A DNA stretch of 64,000 nucleotides. Origin: Nitratireductor basaltis. GTDB taxonomy: Bacteria; Pseudomonadota; Alphaproteobacteria; Rhizobiales; Rhizobiaceae. Shown here piece by piece: positions 8,610 to 16,710 of this stretch (position 1 is the first letter of the stretch; each line of letters starts with the position of its first letter). The position numbers and the translations under genes are program-made. Below the pieces are notes generated by a model, which was not told where the DNA came from, did no database searches, and saw only the letters and a program-made list of their open reading frames with translations. Where the stretch lies: positions 310,001 through 374,000 of the forward strand of contig NZ_JMQM01000001.1 in NCBI RefSeq assembly GCF_000733725.1, written 5' to 3'.

Positions 8610-9824
8610 CTAGTGCGTCGCCCGCACGACCGAAGCTTCGAGCAGTTCTTCGATTTCACTGCCGCTGAAGCCTGCCTCCGCAAGCACGTCGCGGGTGTCC
8701 CCGCCGAGCAGCGGTGCGGGTCGTGCAACCTTGCAGGGGGTGCCGGTCAACTTTACCGGAAAGCCCAGCATGCGGATGGGGCCGTGATGAGGCTGCTCGA
8801 CCTCGATCACCATTTCCTGTGCCTGGACCTGCGGATCGTTGAAGGCCTCGGCCAGGTTCTGAACCTTTCCGCAGGGGACACCGGCAGCGTTGAGGTGATC
8901 TATCCATTCGTCCTGTGTGCCGTTTGACAGCGCCTGATCAATCAGCTGCGAGAGCTCGTCGCGTCGGGCAAAGCGTTTCTCGTTGGTGTCGTAACGTGGA
9001 TCATCCATCAGATGACCGAGCTGCAGCGCATTGAGGAAGCGCTGCAGGATCACGTCGTTGGAGGGGGCAACAGCGATCTGGCCGTCCCTGGCGGCGAAGA
9101 GACCATAGGGTGCGACAAGCGGATGGTCATTGCCGGTGCGCTCGGGCAGTTGCCCTGTGGCAAGATGCTCCGAGGCGAGATAGGCCATCATGCTGATTGC
9201 GCCATTCATCATGGCGGTCTCGACATGTTGGCCGACACCGTTCAGGTCGCGGGCCCGCAAGGCGCTGACGATGCCGAAGGCGCAGTAGAGGCCGGCAACA
9301 AGATCGGTGATCGGCTGGGCGACGCGCATGGGCGGCGTACCTTCCGCCCCGTTCACGCTCATCAGACCGCTCATGGCCTGGGCGATGAAGTCGAATGCGG
9401 GACGGTCGACATAGGGACCTGTGCTGCCATAGCCGTTGATGCTGGCCGTCACGAGCCTTGGATTGATCTTCTTCAGGCGCTCGGCACCGAAGCCCATCGC
9501 GGCAAGCACGCCGGGGCGGAAATTGTCTACCAGCACATCGGCTTCCTCGATCAGGCGCTCGAGAACACGTTTCCCTTCCTCGCGATAGAGGTCGAGAACC
9601 AGGGACTTCTTGTTGCGATTGAAGCTGGCATAGTACCAGGAAAAACCGTCCTTCAGCGTGCCCTGGGCCCGGGTGGGATCACCTTTTGCAGTCTCGATCT
9701 TGATGACTTCGGCACCCATGTCGCCAAGCATCATCGTACAGAACGGACCCGACAGCACGCGTGTGAGATCGATGACGCGGATGCCCTCCAGCGGTGGGTG
9801 CATTGCAGCGTTTGTTTCAGCCAT
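8610..9824 (-). CDS. Type III (CaiB/BaiF family) CoA transferase
   Basis: A 404-residue family III CoA transferase, moving CoA between organic acids. Family landmarks are RVIDLTRVLSGPFCTMMLGD near the N-terminus, VLVDNFRPGVLAAMGF near residue 105, and the catalytic Asp region RPAFDFIAQAMSG near residue 145. It overlaps the lyase-family gene by 8 bases, so the two are co-translated. Together they suggest activation of a C5-C6 branched acid to its CoA ester and retro-aldol cleavage, as in succinyl-CoA:itaconate/citramalate or HMG schemes. The exact acid is not determined by sequence. Confidence 0.85.
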   Translation of the reverse strand: MAETNAAMHPPLEGIRVIDLTRVLSGPFCTMMLGDMGAEVIKIETAKGDPTRAQGTLKDGFSWYYASFNRNKKSLVLDLYREEGKRVLERLIEEADVLVDNFRPGVLAAMGFGAERLKKINPRLVTASINGYGSTGPYVDRPAFDFIAQAMSGLMSVNGAEGTPPMRVAQPITDLVAGLYCAFGIVSALRARDLNGVGQHVETAMMNGAISMMAYLASEHLATGQLPERTGNDHPLVAPYGLFAARDGQIAVAPSNDVILQRFLNALQLGHLMDDPRYDTNEKRFARRDELSQLIDQALSNGTQDEWIDHLNAAGVPCGKVQNLAEAFNDPQVQAQEMVIEVEQPHHGPIRMLGFPVKLTGTPCKVARPAPLLGGDTRDVLAEAGFSGSEIEELLEASVVRATH

Positions 9825-10779
9825 TGGCCGTGGCCACCATATCCATCGGATGCGTCTTCAGCCTTGGTCCGGCTTTCATGACCTGGCCGGGCAGGGTGCG
9901 GCCGATCAGGCTTTCGGCCTGCTCGGCCGTGGTAACGAGTTTGTCTAGGTCAATGCCTGTCTCCACACCGCATTCATGCAGCATGTAGACGAGATCCTCG
10001 GTCGGGATGTTTCCGGTAGCGCGCGGCACGAATGGACAGCCGCCAAGGCCGCCTATGCTGGCTTCGAAGCGCGTAACCCCTTCCATCAGTCCCGTATAGG
10101 CGCAGACAAGGCCAACGCCCCGCGTGTTGTGGAAGTGCAGCGTGAGCTCGACTTCCGGTACCGCCTCACGCAAGGCGCGGCAACGTTCCTGCACCAGTGG
10201 AGGTGTGGCCATCCCTGTCGTGTCGCCGAGAGAGATTATCCGGATGCCCATGTCGCGATAGGCCTTTGCAATTCTGACCACATCTTCGACCGGAACATTG
10301 CCTTCGAAGGGGCAGCCGAATGATGTGGCAATCGCACCTTGCACCGGCACCGAGGCGGACTGAGCGAATGCGCAAATCTCGCCAAAACGTTCGAGCGAGG
10401 TCTCGCGTGGGCAGTTCACGTTTTTCAGGTTGTGGCTCTGGGAGGCAGACATGAAGAGGACCAGCGCATCGACACCGGCCTCCATTGCGCGCTCGGCACC
10501 CTTCATGTTGGGAACCAGAGCAGTGAATTTCGCACCGGTGCTACGGTCAACGCCATCCATGACCTCTCTAGCATCGCGCATTTGAGGAACGGCGCGGGGG
10601 GAGACGAAAGAGGTTGCTTCAAAGTGGCGGATGCCAGCTGCGACCAGATTGTTGATGAGCTCGACCTTGCGAGCAGTGGGCACGAAAACAGGCTCGGACT
10701 GCAGGCCGTCACGCGGCCCCACCTCCACGATTTCCACATGTTCCGGAAGCGGTGAATCAGCTTTGCCAGCCTGTCGCAA
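9817..10779 (-). CDS. Hydroxymethylglutaryl-CoA lyase family protein, TTG start
   Basis: A 320-residue HMG-CoA lyase family TIM barrel that cleaves 3-hydroxyacyl-CoAs to acetyl-CoA plus a ketoacid. Landmarks are VEVGPRDGLQSEP near residue 19, the metal-site segment SLGDTTGMATP, and the glycine loop GLGGCPFVP that carries the catalytic Cys. The start is a TTG at 10779, chosen because GGGAGG lies 8 bases upstream. The frame extends back to 11031, but that extension crosses the promoter and the divergent gntR gene and has no homologous look. It forms an operon with the CoA transferase. HMG-CoA and a related CoA thioester are both possible substrates. Confidence 0.85.
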   Translation of the reverse strand: MRQAGKADSPLPEHVEIVEVGPRDGLQSEPVFVPTARKVELINNLVAAGIRHFEATSFVSPRAVPQMRDAREVMDGVDRSTGAKFTALVPNMKGAERAMEAGVDALVLFMSASQSHNLKNVNCPRETSLERFGEICAFAQSASVPVQGAIATSFGCPFEGNVPVEDVVRIAKAYRDMGIRIISLGDTTGMATPPLVQERCRALREAVPEVELTLHFHNTRGVGLVCAYTGLMEGVTRFEASIGGLGGCPFVPRATGNIPTEDLVYMLHECGVETGIDLDKLVTTAEQAESLIGRTLPGQVMKAGPRLKTHPMDMVATANG

Positions 10780-10819
10780 TCTTTCTACCTCCCGACTGAT
10801 TGCCTTGGTCGACCATATT

Positions 10820-10847
10820 GGTATACCGTTGCCTCTCTTGCGGTCAA
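10820..10847 (-). promoter_or_regulatory. Lyase/CoA-transferase promoter with GntR-type operator
   Basis: On the minus strand TTGACC (10847-10842) and TATACC (10825-10820) are spaced by 16 bases and sit about 40 bases before the TTG start. The -10 is part of the perfect palindrome GGTATACC (10820-10827), which has the form expected for FCD-type GntR operators. The divergent GntR gene starts at 10893, so it is the natural binder and would also see its own upstream region. Confidence 0.55.
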
Positions 10848-10892
10848 TGTACGATCTGCTTTTGCCGCAAAGCTGTGTCGGGAGGGTGCCGG

Positions 10893-11582
10893 GTGGCCGA
10901 GAATGAGCCGGGAAATGAACCGCTTGCGATCCGCGCGCTGTCGCGTATGCGCGGTGACATCCTGTCGCTGCAACTGGCCCCGGGCGAAGTGACATCCGAG
11001 CGTGCGCTGGAGCAATTATACGGGGTTTCACGTACTCCGATCCGAGAGGCGCTCAAAGCGCTGATCGGCGAAGGCCTCGTTGTTCGTGCCGAGCGTGGCT
11101 ACGCGATCGCGCCCTTCGATCTCGATCAGCTTGAGGAAATATTCGAGTATCGCGAGGTCGTTGAGGATGCAGCAGTGCGCCTTGCGTGCCAGCGCCGAAC
11201 GGAAGACGAGCTTGACGCGATCAACGCGACCATCGATCGAGGATTGAGCGAGTTCACGCCTGACAGCTGGTTTGAAGCGGGGCTCGATTTCCATGTTCAG
11301 CTAGCCGCCTTGTCCGGAAATCGCTTCCTCAGGGAAGGGGTGCAGGATGCGGTGAACCGCACCATACGTGCACGATGGCTTGTTGCCAGCAGCGAGGCTT
11401 CACGCATCGAGGCTCATCGCGAACATAGCGAAATCATTTCATTGGTGCGGGAGCGTCGGGAGGACGATGCTGCCGAAGCCGTGAGGCGGCACGGGCGCGA
11501 AGTGCATCGCCAGATCGTCGAGGCACTGGAGGCATCGCGCCGCCTGTTTGGTGCGAGAGGTTTCGCATCCTCGAAAGGGTAA
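10893..11582 (+). CDS. GntR family regulator, FCD subfamily
   Basis: A 229-residue FadR/FCD-type regulator. The N-terminal winged helix includes SERALEQLYGVSRTPIREALKAL near residues 33-55. The C-terminal all-helical FCD ligand domain holds metal-binding His candidates in FHVQLAAL, EAHREHSEI and VRRHGREVHRQI. The GTG start at 10893 has GGGAGGG 6 bases upstream; longer frames from 10800 run through the promoter region. It is divergent from the lyase/CoA transferase pair and 29 bases upstream of tctC, so it probably controls both in response to an organic acid or its CoA ester. Confidence 0.85.
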   Translation: MAENEPGNEPLAIRALSRMRGDILSLQLAPGEVTSERALEQLYGVSRTPIREALKALIGEGLVVRAERGYAIAPFDLDQLEEIFEYREVVEDAAVRLACQRRTEDELDAINATIDRGLSEFTPDSWFEAGLDFHVQLAALSGNRFLREGVQDAVNRTIRARWLVASSEASRIEAHREHSEIISLVRERREDDAAEAVRRHGREVHRQIVEALEASRRLFGARGFASSKG

Positions 11583-11611
11583 TTCTGTTCAACTGCAATG
11601 GGAGGAAGATG

Positions 11612-12580
11612 ATGAGTAAATTGTCCCGAATGTTTGGTGCGGCCATCGTGTGGTCATCCCTGTCGGTCGCCGGAGCGGCGGCTGCCGAATGCATTGCGCC
11701 GGCTGATCCAGGTGGCGGCTGGGACTTCACCTGCCGCACCATCGGCAAGATGCTCTACGATATGGAGATCGTGCCGGATCCGGTTCAGGTCACGAACATG
11801 CCCGGCGGCGTTGGCGCTGTTGCCTACTCGAAAGTGATGTCCGCCCGCCCGGACGATGCGGATCTGCTGGTGGCAACCTCGACGGTTGGTGTCACTCAGA
11901 TCGCGCAGGGCAAATATCCGGCAGACACATCGGTCATGCGCTGGGTCGCCATGCTGGGTACCGATGTTGGCGTCATTCTCGTGCCGGCGGATTCGGAACT
12001 TAAGACCCTGGACGATCTCGTGGCCAAGCTGAAGGAAGATCCATCTTCGATTGCCTCTGCAGGTTCTTCGGGTGCGGGCGGCTGGGATCATATCCGCCTT
12101 CTGATGCTGGCCAAGGCTGCGGGCCTTTCCGGTGATGACTACAAGCAGATCCGTTGGGTTCAGTTCGACGGCGGAAGCCCTGCCGTGACGCAGATGCTGG
12201 GCGGACAGGTCGACATCGTTTCCACCGATCTGGGCGAGATTGCGGGCTTCGTGGAGTCGGGTGACGTTCGCATCCTTGCAGCCCTTTCGGATGAACGCGT
12301 ACCTGCATTTCCAGATTCCCCGACCGCTGCGGAGCAGGGGCTGGATGTAACCGGCTATAACTGGCGCGGTTTCTACACCGGTGGTGACGTCTCCGACGAA
12401 GCCTATGAGGAATGGGTGAGCCGACTGGAAAAACTCTACCAGACGGATGAGTGGAAAGAGACCGCCAAGAGCAACGGCCTCGTCCCGGTCTGGCGTGGTG
12501 GCGCAGAGTTCAACGACTATGTCGCCGAGCAGTCCGAACAGATGCGCCAGATTTCCCAGGAAATTGGAGTCATCAAGTGA
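11612..12580 (+). CDS. tctC: Tripartite tricarboxylate transporter substrate-binding protein (TctC family)
   Basis: A 322-residue periplasmic protein with a signal peptide ending near GAAAAE, residue 25. The family motif ADPGGGWDFTCR follows directly. TctC proteins bind citrate, other carboxylates or aromatic acids and deliver them to TctAB. The ATG at 11612 has GGGAGG six bases upstream; the ATG at 11609 is only three bases from it. It begins a tctCBA operon behind the GntR gene and opposite the CoA transferase and lyase, so its cargo is probably the acid those enzymes degrade. Confidence 0.88.
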   Translation: MSKLSRMFGAAIVWSSLSVAGAAAAECIAPADPGGGWDFTCRTIGKMLYDMEIVPDPVQVTNMPGGVGAVAYSKVMSARPDDADLLVATSTVGVTQIAQGKYPADTSVMRWVAMLGTDVGVILVPADSELKTLDDLVAKLKEDPSSIASAGSSGAGGWDHIRLLMLAKAAGLSGDDYKQIRWVQFDGGSPAVTQMLGGQVDIVSTDLGEIAGFVESGDVRILAALSDERVPAFPDSPTAAEQGLDVTGYNWRGFYTGGDVSDEAYEEWVSRLEKLYQTDEWKETAKSNGLVPVWRGGAEFNDYVAEQSEQMRQISQEIGVIK

Positions 12581-13008
12581 CAGACCGCATTGTCGGCGCG
12601 CTGATACTTGCGCTGTCAATCTGGTACGGCATAACCGCGGGCAGCTACGAGGCGAGCTTCGGCGACCCTCTTGGCCCCGCGGCCTTTCCGATCATGCTGT
12701 CCATTCCCGCTGCAGTGTTGAGCCTTGCGCTCATCCTGCGGCCGGATGCGGAGCCCAAATGGCCAAGCGCCTGGCCGATGATGAGGCAAGCCGCCGCGAT
12801 TGCCATTCTGCTTGGTTATGCCGGTTTTCTCGAAGTCGCAGGCTTTCCGCTCGCGACCTTCCTGGCTGTGGCGCTTATGGGCCGCCTCTTGCAGACGACA
12901 TGGCCGAAGGCCGTCGCATCGGGCGCGATCATGAGTGCCGTGCTTTTTCTGACCTTTGATTACGTGCTCGACCTGCCGCTTCCGCTTCTTCCAGAATTCA
13001 TGAGCTGA
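12577..13008 (+). CDS. tctB: Tripartite tricarboxylate transporter small membrane subunit (TctB family)
   Basis: A 143-residue protein with four predicted membrane helices, as expected for TctB. The GTG start overlaps the tctC stop (GTGA), which is why the protein begins with the membrane segment RIVGALILALSIWYGI. Longer upstream frames simply read tctC in another frame. tctA follows 3 bases downstream. It is a poorly conserved structural partner of the large permease. Confidence 0.83.
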   Translation: MTDRIVGALILALSIWYGITAGSYEASFGDPLGPAAFPIMLSIPAAVLSLALILRPDAEPKWPSAWPMMRQAAAIAILLGYAGFLEVAGFPLATFLAVALMGRLLQTTWPKAVASGAIMSAVLFLTFDYVLDLPLPLLPEFMS

Positions 13009-13011
13009 CAT

Positions 13012-14517
13012 ATGGGCTTTCTTGATGCGCTCCTGCAGGGATTTGCGGTCGCGCTTACCCCGACAAATCTGATGCTGGCCTTATTCGGCTGCTTTGCCGG
13101 AACAATCATCGGTGCGCTCCCGGGGCTGGGTCCGGTCAATGGCGTGGCTATTCTCATCCCATTGGCCTTCTCGCTTGGGCTGGAGCCGACCTCGGCGCTG
13201 ATCATGCTGTCATGCATCTATTACGGCTGCATGTATGGCGGGCGCATCTCCTCGATCATGCTCAACATTCCTGGCGACGAGCCAGCCATCATGACCACGC
13301 TGGATGGTTATCCCATGGCGCAGGCGGGCAAGGCATCGGAAGCCTTGGGAATCTCGGCTGTCGCCTCGTTCGTAGGTGCAACATTCGCCACGCTGGGATT
13401 GACGCTTTTTGCGCCCCTCCTGGCTAAGGCTGCCATTCATTTCGGCCCGGCCGACTATTTTGCTCTTTATGTGCTGGCCTTCGCCACGATCGGTGGCATC
13501 ACCTCGGTCAATCCGTTCAAGACACTGCTGGCTGCCTTTCTGGGGCTCATGGTTGCCAGCGTAGGCCTCGATCCGGCCACTGGAACGCCACGCTACACTT
13601 TCGGCTCCTATCACCTCTATGACGGCTTTGACCCGATCGTTGCCATTGTCGGCCTTTTCGCGATCAGCGAGGTGCTGGTCTATCTTGAGAGGCTGAACTT
13701 CTCGGAAGCGCGGATGGTGCCTCTGGGCCGGGCACTGCCGCGGATCAAGGACTTGCTATCAGGTGGATGGGCCAATCTGCGCGGGTCGGTGATCGGCTTC
13801 GTGTGCGGCATTCTTCCCGGTGCAGGTGCTTCGCTCGGCGCCTTCATGTCCTATATTTTCGAGCAGCGCTGGAGCGCGCGCGACGGCAATTTCGGCAAGG
13901 GCGATCCGCGTGGCATTGCCGCGCCGGAGGCTGGCAACAATGCGGCTTCGGGCGGCGCGCTCATCCCCATGCTGACGCTTGGCGTTCCAGGCAGCGGAAC
14001 GACAGCTGTGATGCTGGCGCTGCTGATCTCGCTCAACATTCAGCCCGGACCGTTGCTGTTCGATCGTCAGCCGGATCTTGTCTGGGGCCTTATCGCGGCA
14101 CTGTACATCGCCAATATCGTGCTTCTGGTGATGAACATCCCGATGATCGGGCTCTTCACGCGCATGCTGGCGATGCCGCAGTGGATCCTCATGCCTTTCG
14201 TGGTGATGGTCAGCTTTCTTGGCGTCTATTCCATCAGCCACTCCACCTTCGACCTTTTCGTCATGGTGGCCTTCGGCGTGATCGGTTACATCCTGCGGCT
14301 CATTGGCATTTCGCTGGTGCCGATCATCCTCGGTTTGCTGCTTGGAGCAGACATGGAGAACAATCTGCGGCGGGCGCTCTCCATCTCCAATGGCGATTTC
14401 ACGTTCCTTTTCCAAAGCCCGATCGCATTGGGCCTCTATGCAGTCACGGGGACCATGCTGACAATCGCCCTGGTGCTTTCGCTGCGCCGCGACAAGGACG
14501 TCCAGGCACAGGGTTGA
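13012..14517 (+). CDS. tctA: Tripartite tricarboxylate transporter large permease (TctA family)
   Basis: A 501-residue integral membrane permease with about eleven to twelve helices. Family landmarks are GALPGLGPVNGVAILIPL near residue 41, YYGCMYGGRISSIMLNIPGD near residue 70, and GNNAASGGALIPMLTLGVPG in the second repeat. It imports the carboxylate captured by TctC using an ion gradient. It ends the tctCBA operon and is followed by a convergent gene with a hairpin between them. Confidence 0.9.
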   Translation: MGFLDALLQGFAVALTPTNLMLALFGCFAGTIIGALPGLGPVNGVAILIPLAFSLGLEPTSALIMLSCIYYGCMYGGRISSIMLNIPGDEPAIMTTLDGYPMAQAGKASEALGISAVASFVGATFATLGLTLFAPLLAKAAIHFGPADYFALYVLAFATIGGITSVNPFKTLLAAFLGLMVASVGLDPATGTPRYTFGSYHLYDGFDPIVAIVGLFAISEVLVYLERLNFSEARMVPLGRALPRIKDLLSGGWANLRGSVIGFVCGILPGAGASLGAFMSYIFEQRWSARDGNFGKGDPRGIAAPEAGNNAASGGALIPMLTLGVPGSGTTAVMLALLISLNIQPGPLLFDRQPDLVWGLIAALYIANIVLLVMNIPMIGLFTRMLAMPQWILMPFVVMVSFLGVYSISHSTFDLFVMVAFGVIGYILRLIGISLVPIILGLLLGADMENNLRRALSISNGDFTFLFQSPIALGLYAVTGTMLTIALVLSLRRDKDVQAQG

Positions 14518-14536
14518 CCCGTGGTGACAGGAAAGC

Positions 14537-14569
14537 GCAGCCGGGGCTGAGAGAACCAGACCCGGCTGC
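14537..14569. terminator. Hairpin between convergent tctA and VOC gene
   Basis: A perfect 9-base stem, GCAGCCGGG pairing with CCCGGCTGC, has a 15-base loop. It has no long T run on either side, so it could be a bidirectional terminator or a transcript-end stabiliser. Confidence 0.5.
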
Positions 14570-14583
14570 ATCACCTTATGCGG

Positions 14584-14979
14584 CTACTTGAAGCGACCGC
14601 TGCGTTCGAGCACTTCTATCTCGTAACCGTCCGGATCCTTCACGAAGAAGAAGCGGGCGATCCGCGTCCCTGCGGGTGCAAAATCGACGATCTTGCGCGG
14701 TTCCAGACCTTCTGCGACGAAGCGAGCATGTTCCTCATCGAGATTGTCCACGGATACCGCAAGATGGCCGTAGCCATCGCCGAGATCATACGCTTCGGTA
14801 CGACCCTTGTTGACCGTGAGTTCCAGCTCGAATCCGCTTTCCGGGTTGCTCAGATAGATCAGCGTGAAGCTTTCGAAATCCAGCCTGTCGGCGACTTCCA
14901 GACCGAATGCGGTCCGGTAGAACGCGATCGACCGTTCTTCATCGAGAACACGGATCATGCTGTGAATTGCCTTGGCCAT
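14584..14979 (-). CDS. VOC superfamily protein (glyoxalase I / lactoylglutathione lyase-like)
   Basis: A 131-residue vicinal oxygen chelate protein with paired beta-alpha-beta-beta-beta modules. The first starts at HSMIRVLDEERSIAFYRTAF, and the metal-ligand Glu is in SGFELELTVN. A second metal site is GHLAVSVDN, with the last Glu in DGYEIEVLER. This pattern fits glyoxalase I, which isomerises the methylglyoxal-glutathione adduct. Other VOC activities are possible. The start at 14979 has GAGGG 8 bases upstream. It appears to be a single-gene unit. Confidence 0.8.
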   Translation of the reverse strand: MAKAIHSMIRVLDEERSIAFYRTAFGLEVADRLDFESFTLIYLSNPESGFELELTVNKGRTEAYDLGDGYGHLAVSVDNLDEEHARFVAEGLEPRKIVDFAPAGTRIARFFFVKDPDGYEIEVLERSGRFK

Positions 14980-15122
14980 GGATAAATCCCTCAAGCTGAA
15001 AATGATGGAGCGATTTAAGCCAAACCGGAGCGGCACGAAACCTTTGCAGCGACCAAAGTGCTACTGAACTTCGCTCGCCGACTTGTCGCTGCATAGGGTG
15101 GTCGTGATCATGAAGATGGAGT

Positions 15123-15154
15123 GAAACCGGCTTCCGTCGCCGGGAGCCGGTTTC
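15123..15154 (-). terminator. Hairpin downstream of the TRAP/nitrilase/RraA operon
   Basis: A 10-base perfect stem, GAAACCGGCT with AGCCGGTTTC, encloses a 12-base loop 38 bases beyond the stop of the RraA-like gene. It lies before the VOC gene and probably ends the operon. Confidence 0.55.
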
Positions 15155-15192
15155 GATACCTGGGGTTCGATGTGCCGTTGAGCTTGTCGGCG

Positions 15193-15852
15193 TCAGGCAT
15201 GCGCCTCCACGCGCGATTTTGCGCCTGATATCGCAGGCAGGCTTTCGCCGGCGTCGATGCGCTTGAGTAGCTCGATCTCTCTTTGCTGCATCTCGATGGC
15301 ACGATCAGCCACCGCATCCACATCGTCGGGCGACAGGATCAGAACACCGTTTTCGTCAGCGAGAACGGCATCGCCGGGATGCACGACCACACCGCCCACG
15401 CTGACAGGGATGTTCATCTCGCCGGAGATGCCCAGAAGCTTGGTGGTGATGGGCGAGGGCCCACGGCACCACATGGGGAAGCCGTGCCGCTCGAAGTCGG
15501 CGACATCGGTCGCCGGCCCGTCCACCACGGCGCCTGCAACCTTGCGTCCTGCCGCAGTGTGCGTGATCACGCCACCCCAGCAGGCATGACGGGTGTCCCC
15601 GGCGCGGTCGATGATGACGAAGTCACCTTCGCGCAGGTGATCCATGGCGTAGTGCAGCATGGTGCTGTCCGCATGAGGCAGACGCAGCGTTACTGCGGTG
15701 CCTGCGGCCCGAACCTTCGGCAACATGGAGCGCAAGCCACTGTCGAGGAAATTCGCGTGAAGGAAGTGTCCGACCGTTGCGGTCTCCACCTGCATCAACT
15801 TGTCGATCCTGGCCTTGTCGAGCTGACGGGGCATCTCGTTGAACTTGTACAT
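15193..15852 (-). CDS. RraA-like protein (HMG/CHA aldolase or oxaloacetate decarboxylase family)
   Basis: A 219-residue protein of the RraA fold, which includes class II 4-hydroxy-4-methyl-2-oxoglutarate aldolases and oxaloacetate decarboxylases. Family landmarks are ATVGHFLHANFLD near the start, DFVIIDRAGDTRHACWGGVI (substrate loop), GAVVDGPATDV (the DG..RD region), and VVVHPGDAVLADENGVLIL. The conserved Arg-Asp metal pair of true aldolases is not obvious at the usual place (TDVADFER), so a different reaction is possible. The ATG at 15852 has GAGGAG upstream. The nitrilase-family gene precedes it by 11 bases. Confidence 0.75.
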   Translation of the reverse strand: MYKFNEMPRQLDKARIDKLMQVETATVGHFLHANFLDSGLRSMLPKVRAAGTAVTLRLPHADSTMLHYAMDHLREGDFVIIDRAGDTRHACWGGVITHTAAGRKVAGAVVDGPATDVADFERHGFPMWCRGPSPITTKLLGISGEMNIPVSVGGVVVHPGDAVLADENGVLILSPDDVDAVADRAIEMQQREIELLKRIDAGESLPAISGAKSRVEAHA

Positions 15853-15863
15853 CTGAGGTCTCC

Positions 15864-16670
15864 TCAAGCCACGACGTGATGGTCGGCAACCGGCATTGCC
15901 TTGCGGATCTGCTCGGCATAGTCTGGATCGATGGTGGCACTTGCATGGCCGATCCGGTCGGAGCAGTCGGCGATTGTGACCCCCCAGGGGTCGATCACCA
16001 GAGAATGGCCGAAGCACAGCTTGCGGCCTTCGTCATGGCCGAAGATCTGCGCGGATGCGGCGACATAGGACTGCGTCTCGATGGCACGGGCGCATAGCAG
16101 CTGCTCCCAGTGATCCTTGCCCGTTTGCAGTGTGAACGCGGCAGGCAGCACGATGAGTTGAGCGCCCTTGTCTCGGAGCTTGCGGAAGAGCTCGGGGAAA
16201 CGCAGATCGTAGCAGATCGCGCAGCCCACCTTCACGCCTTCGAGGTCATAGACCACGACTTCCTCACCACGCTTCATGGTGTCGGATTCCAGATAGCTGT
16301 TGCCGCCGGGAACGTTGACGTCAAAGAGGTGGATTTTGCGGTAGCGGGCGATCTCCTTGCCTTCCCGGTTGAAGACAATGGTCGTGTTGTAGCATTTCTC
16401 ACCGGCAGCTTCGGCCATGGAGCCGGCATGGATATTCACCTTCAGCTCTGCGGCTAGCGCCGACATGGCACGATAGGCTTCGCCATCCGGGAAGGTTTCC
16501 GCATGGGCGCGGCGGCTTTCCACAGTGCCGCCCATATAGGTGAAGGTTTCGGGCAGCACCACGAGGTCGGGACTGTCCTGTTCCACCGCGCTGCGGATGA
16601 GGCGGGATGCGTCGGCAATATTCTTCGCCTTGTCATCCTGGGAGTTCATCTGAACCACTGAGATTTTCAT
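15864..16670 (-). CDS. Nitrilase superfamily amidohydrolase
   Basis: A 268-residue carbon-nitrogen hydrolase with the catalytic triad in view: Glu in VVLPETFTY, Lys in YRKIHLFDV and Cys in GCAICYDLRFPELFR. Length and motifs match the Nit1/Nit2 group, which includes omega-amidase and deaminated glutathione amidase; aliphatic amide substrates are likelier than nitriles. The start at 16670 follows the TRAP dctM gene in the same direction by 40 bases. Together with the RraA-like gene it suggests the TRAP cargo, or a product from it, carries an amide. Confidence 0.82.
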   Translation of the reverse strand: MKISVVQMNSQDDKAKNIADASRLIRSAVEQDSPDLVVLPETFTYMGGTVESRRAHAETFPDGEAYRAMSALAAELKVNIHAGSMAEAAGEKCYNTTIVFNREGKEIARYRKIHLFDVNVPGGNSYLESDTMKRGEEVVVYDLEGVKVGCAICYDLRFPELFRKLRDKGAQLIVLPAAFTLQTGKDHWEQLLCARAIETQSYVAASAQIFGHDEGRKLCFGHSLVIDPWGVTIADCSDRIGHASATIDPDYAEQIRKAMPVADHHVVA

Positions 16671-16710
16671 CGGTAATCCTTGCTTTTGGGTATCGGTTTG
16701 CGAACCGGCT

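Noticed and set aside
10780-11031. Possible 84-residue N-terminal extension of the HMG-CoA lyase family protein
   Set aside because: It would run through the promoter, operator and the start of the divergent gntR gene. The TTG at 10779 has an ideal ribosome site.
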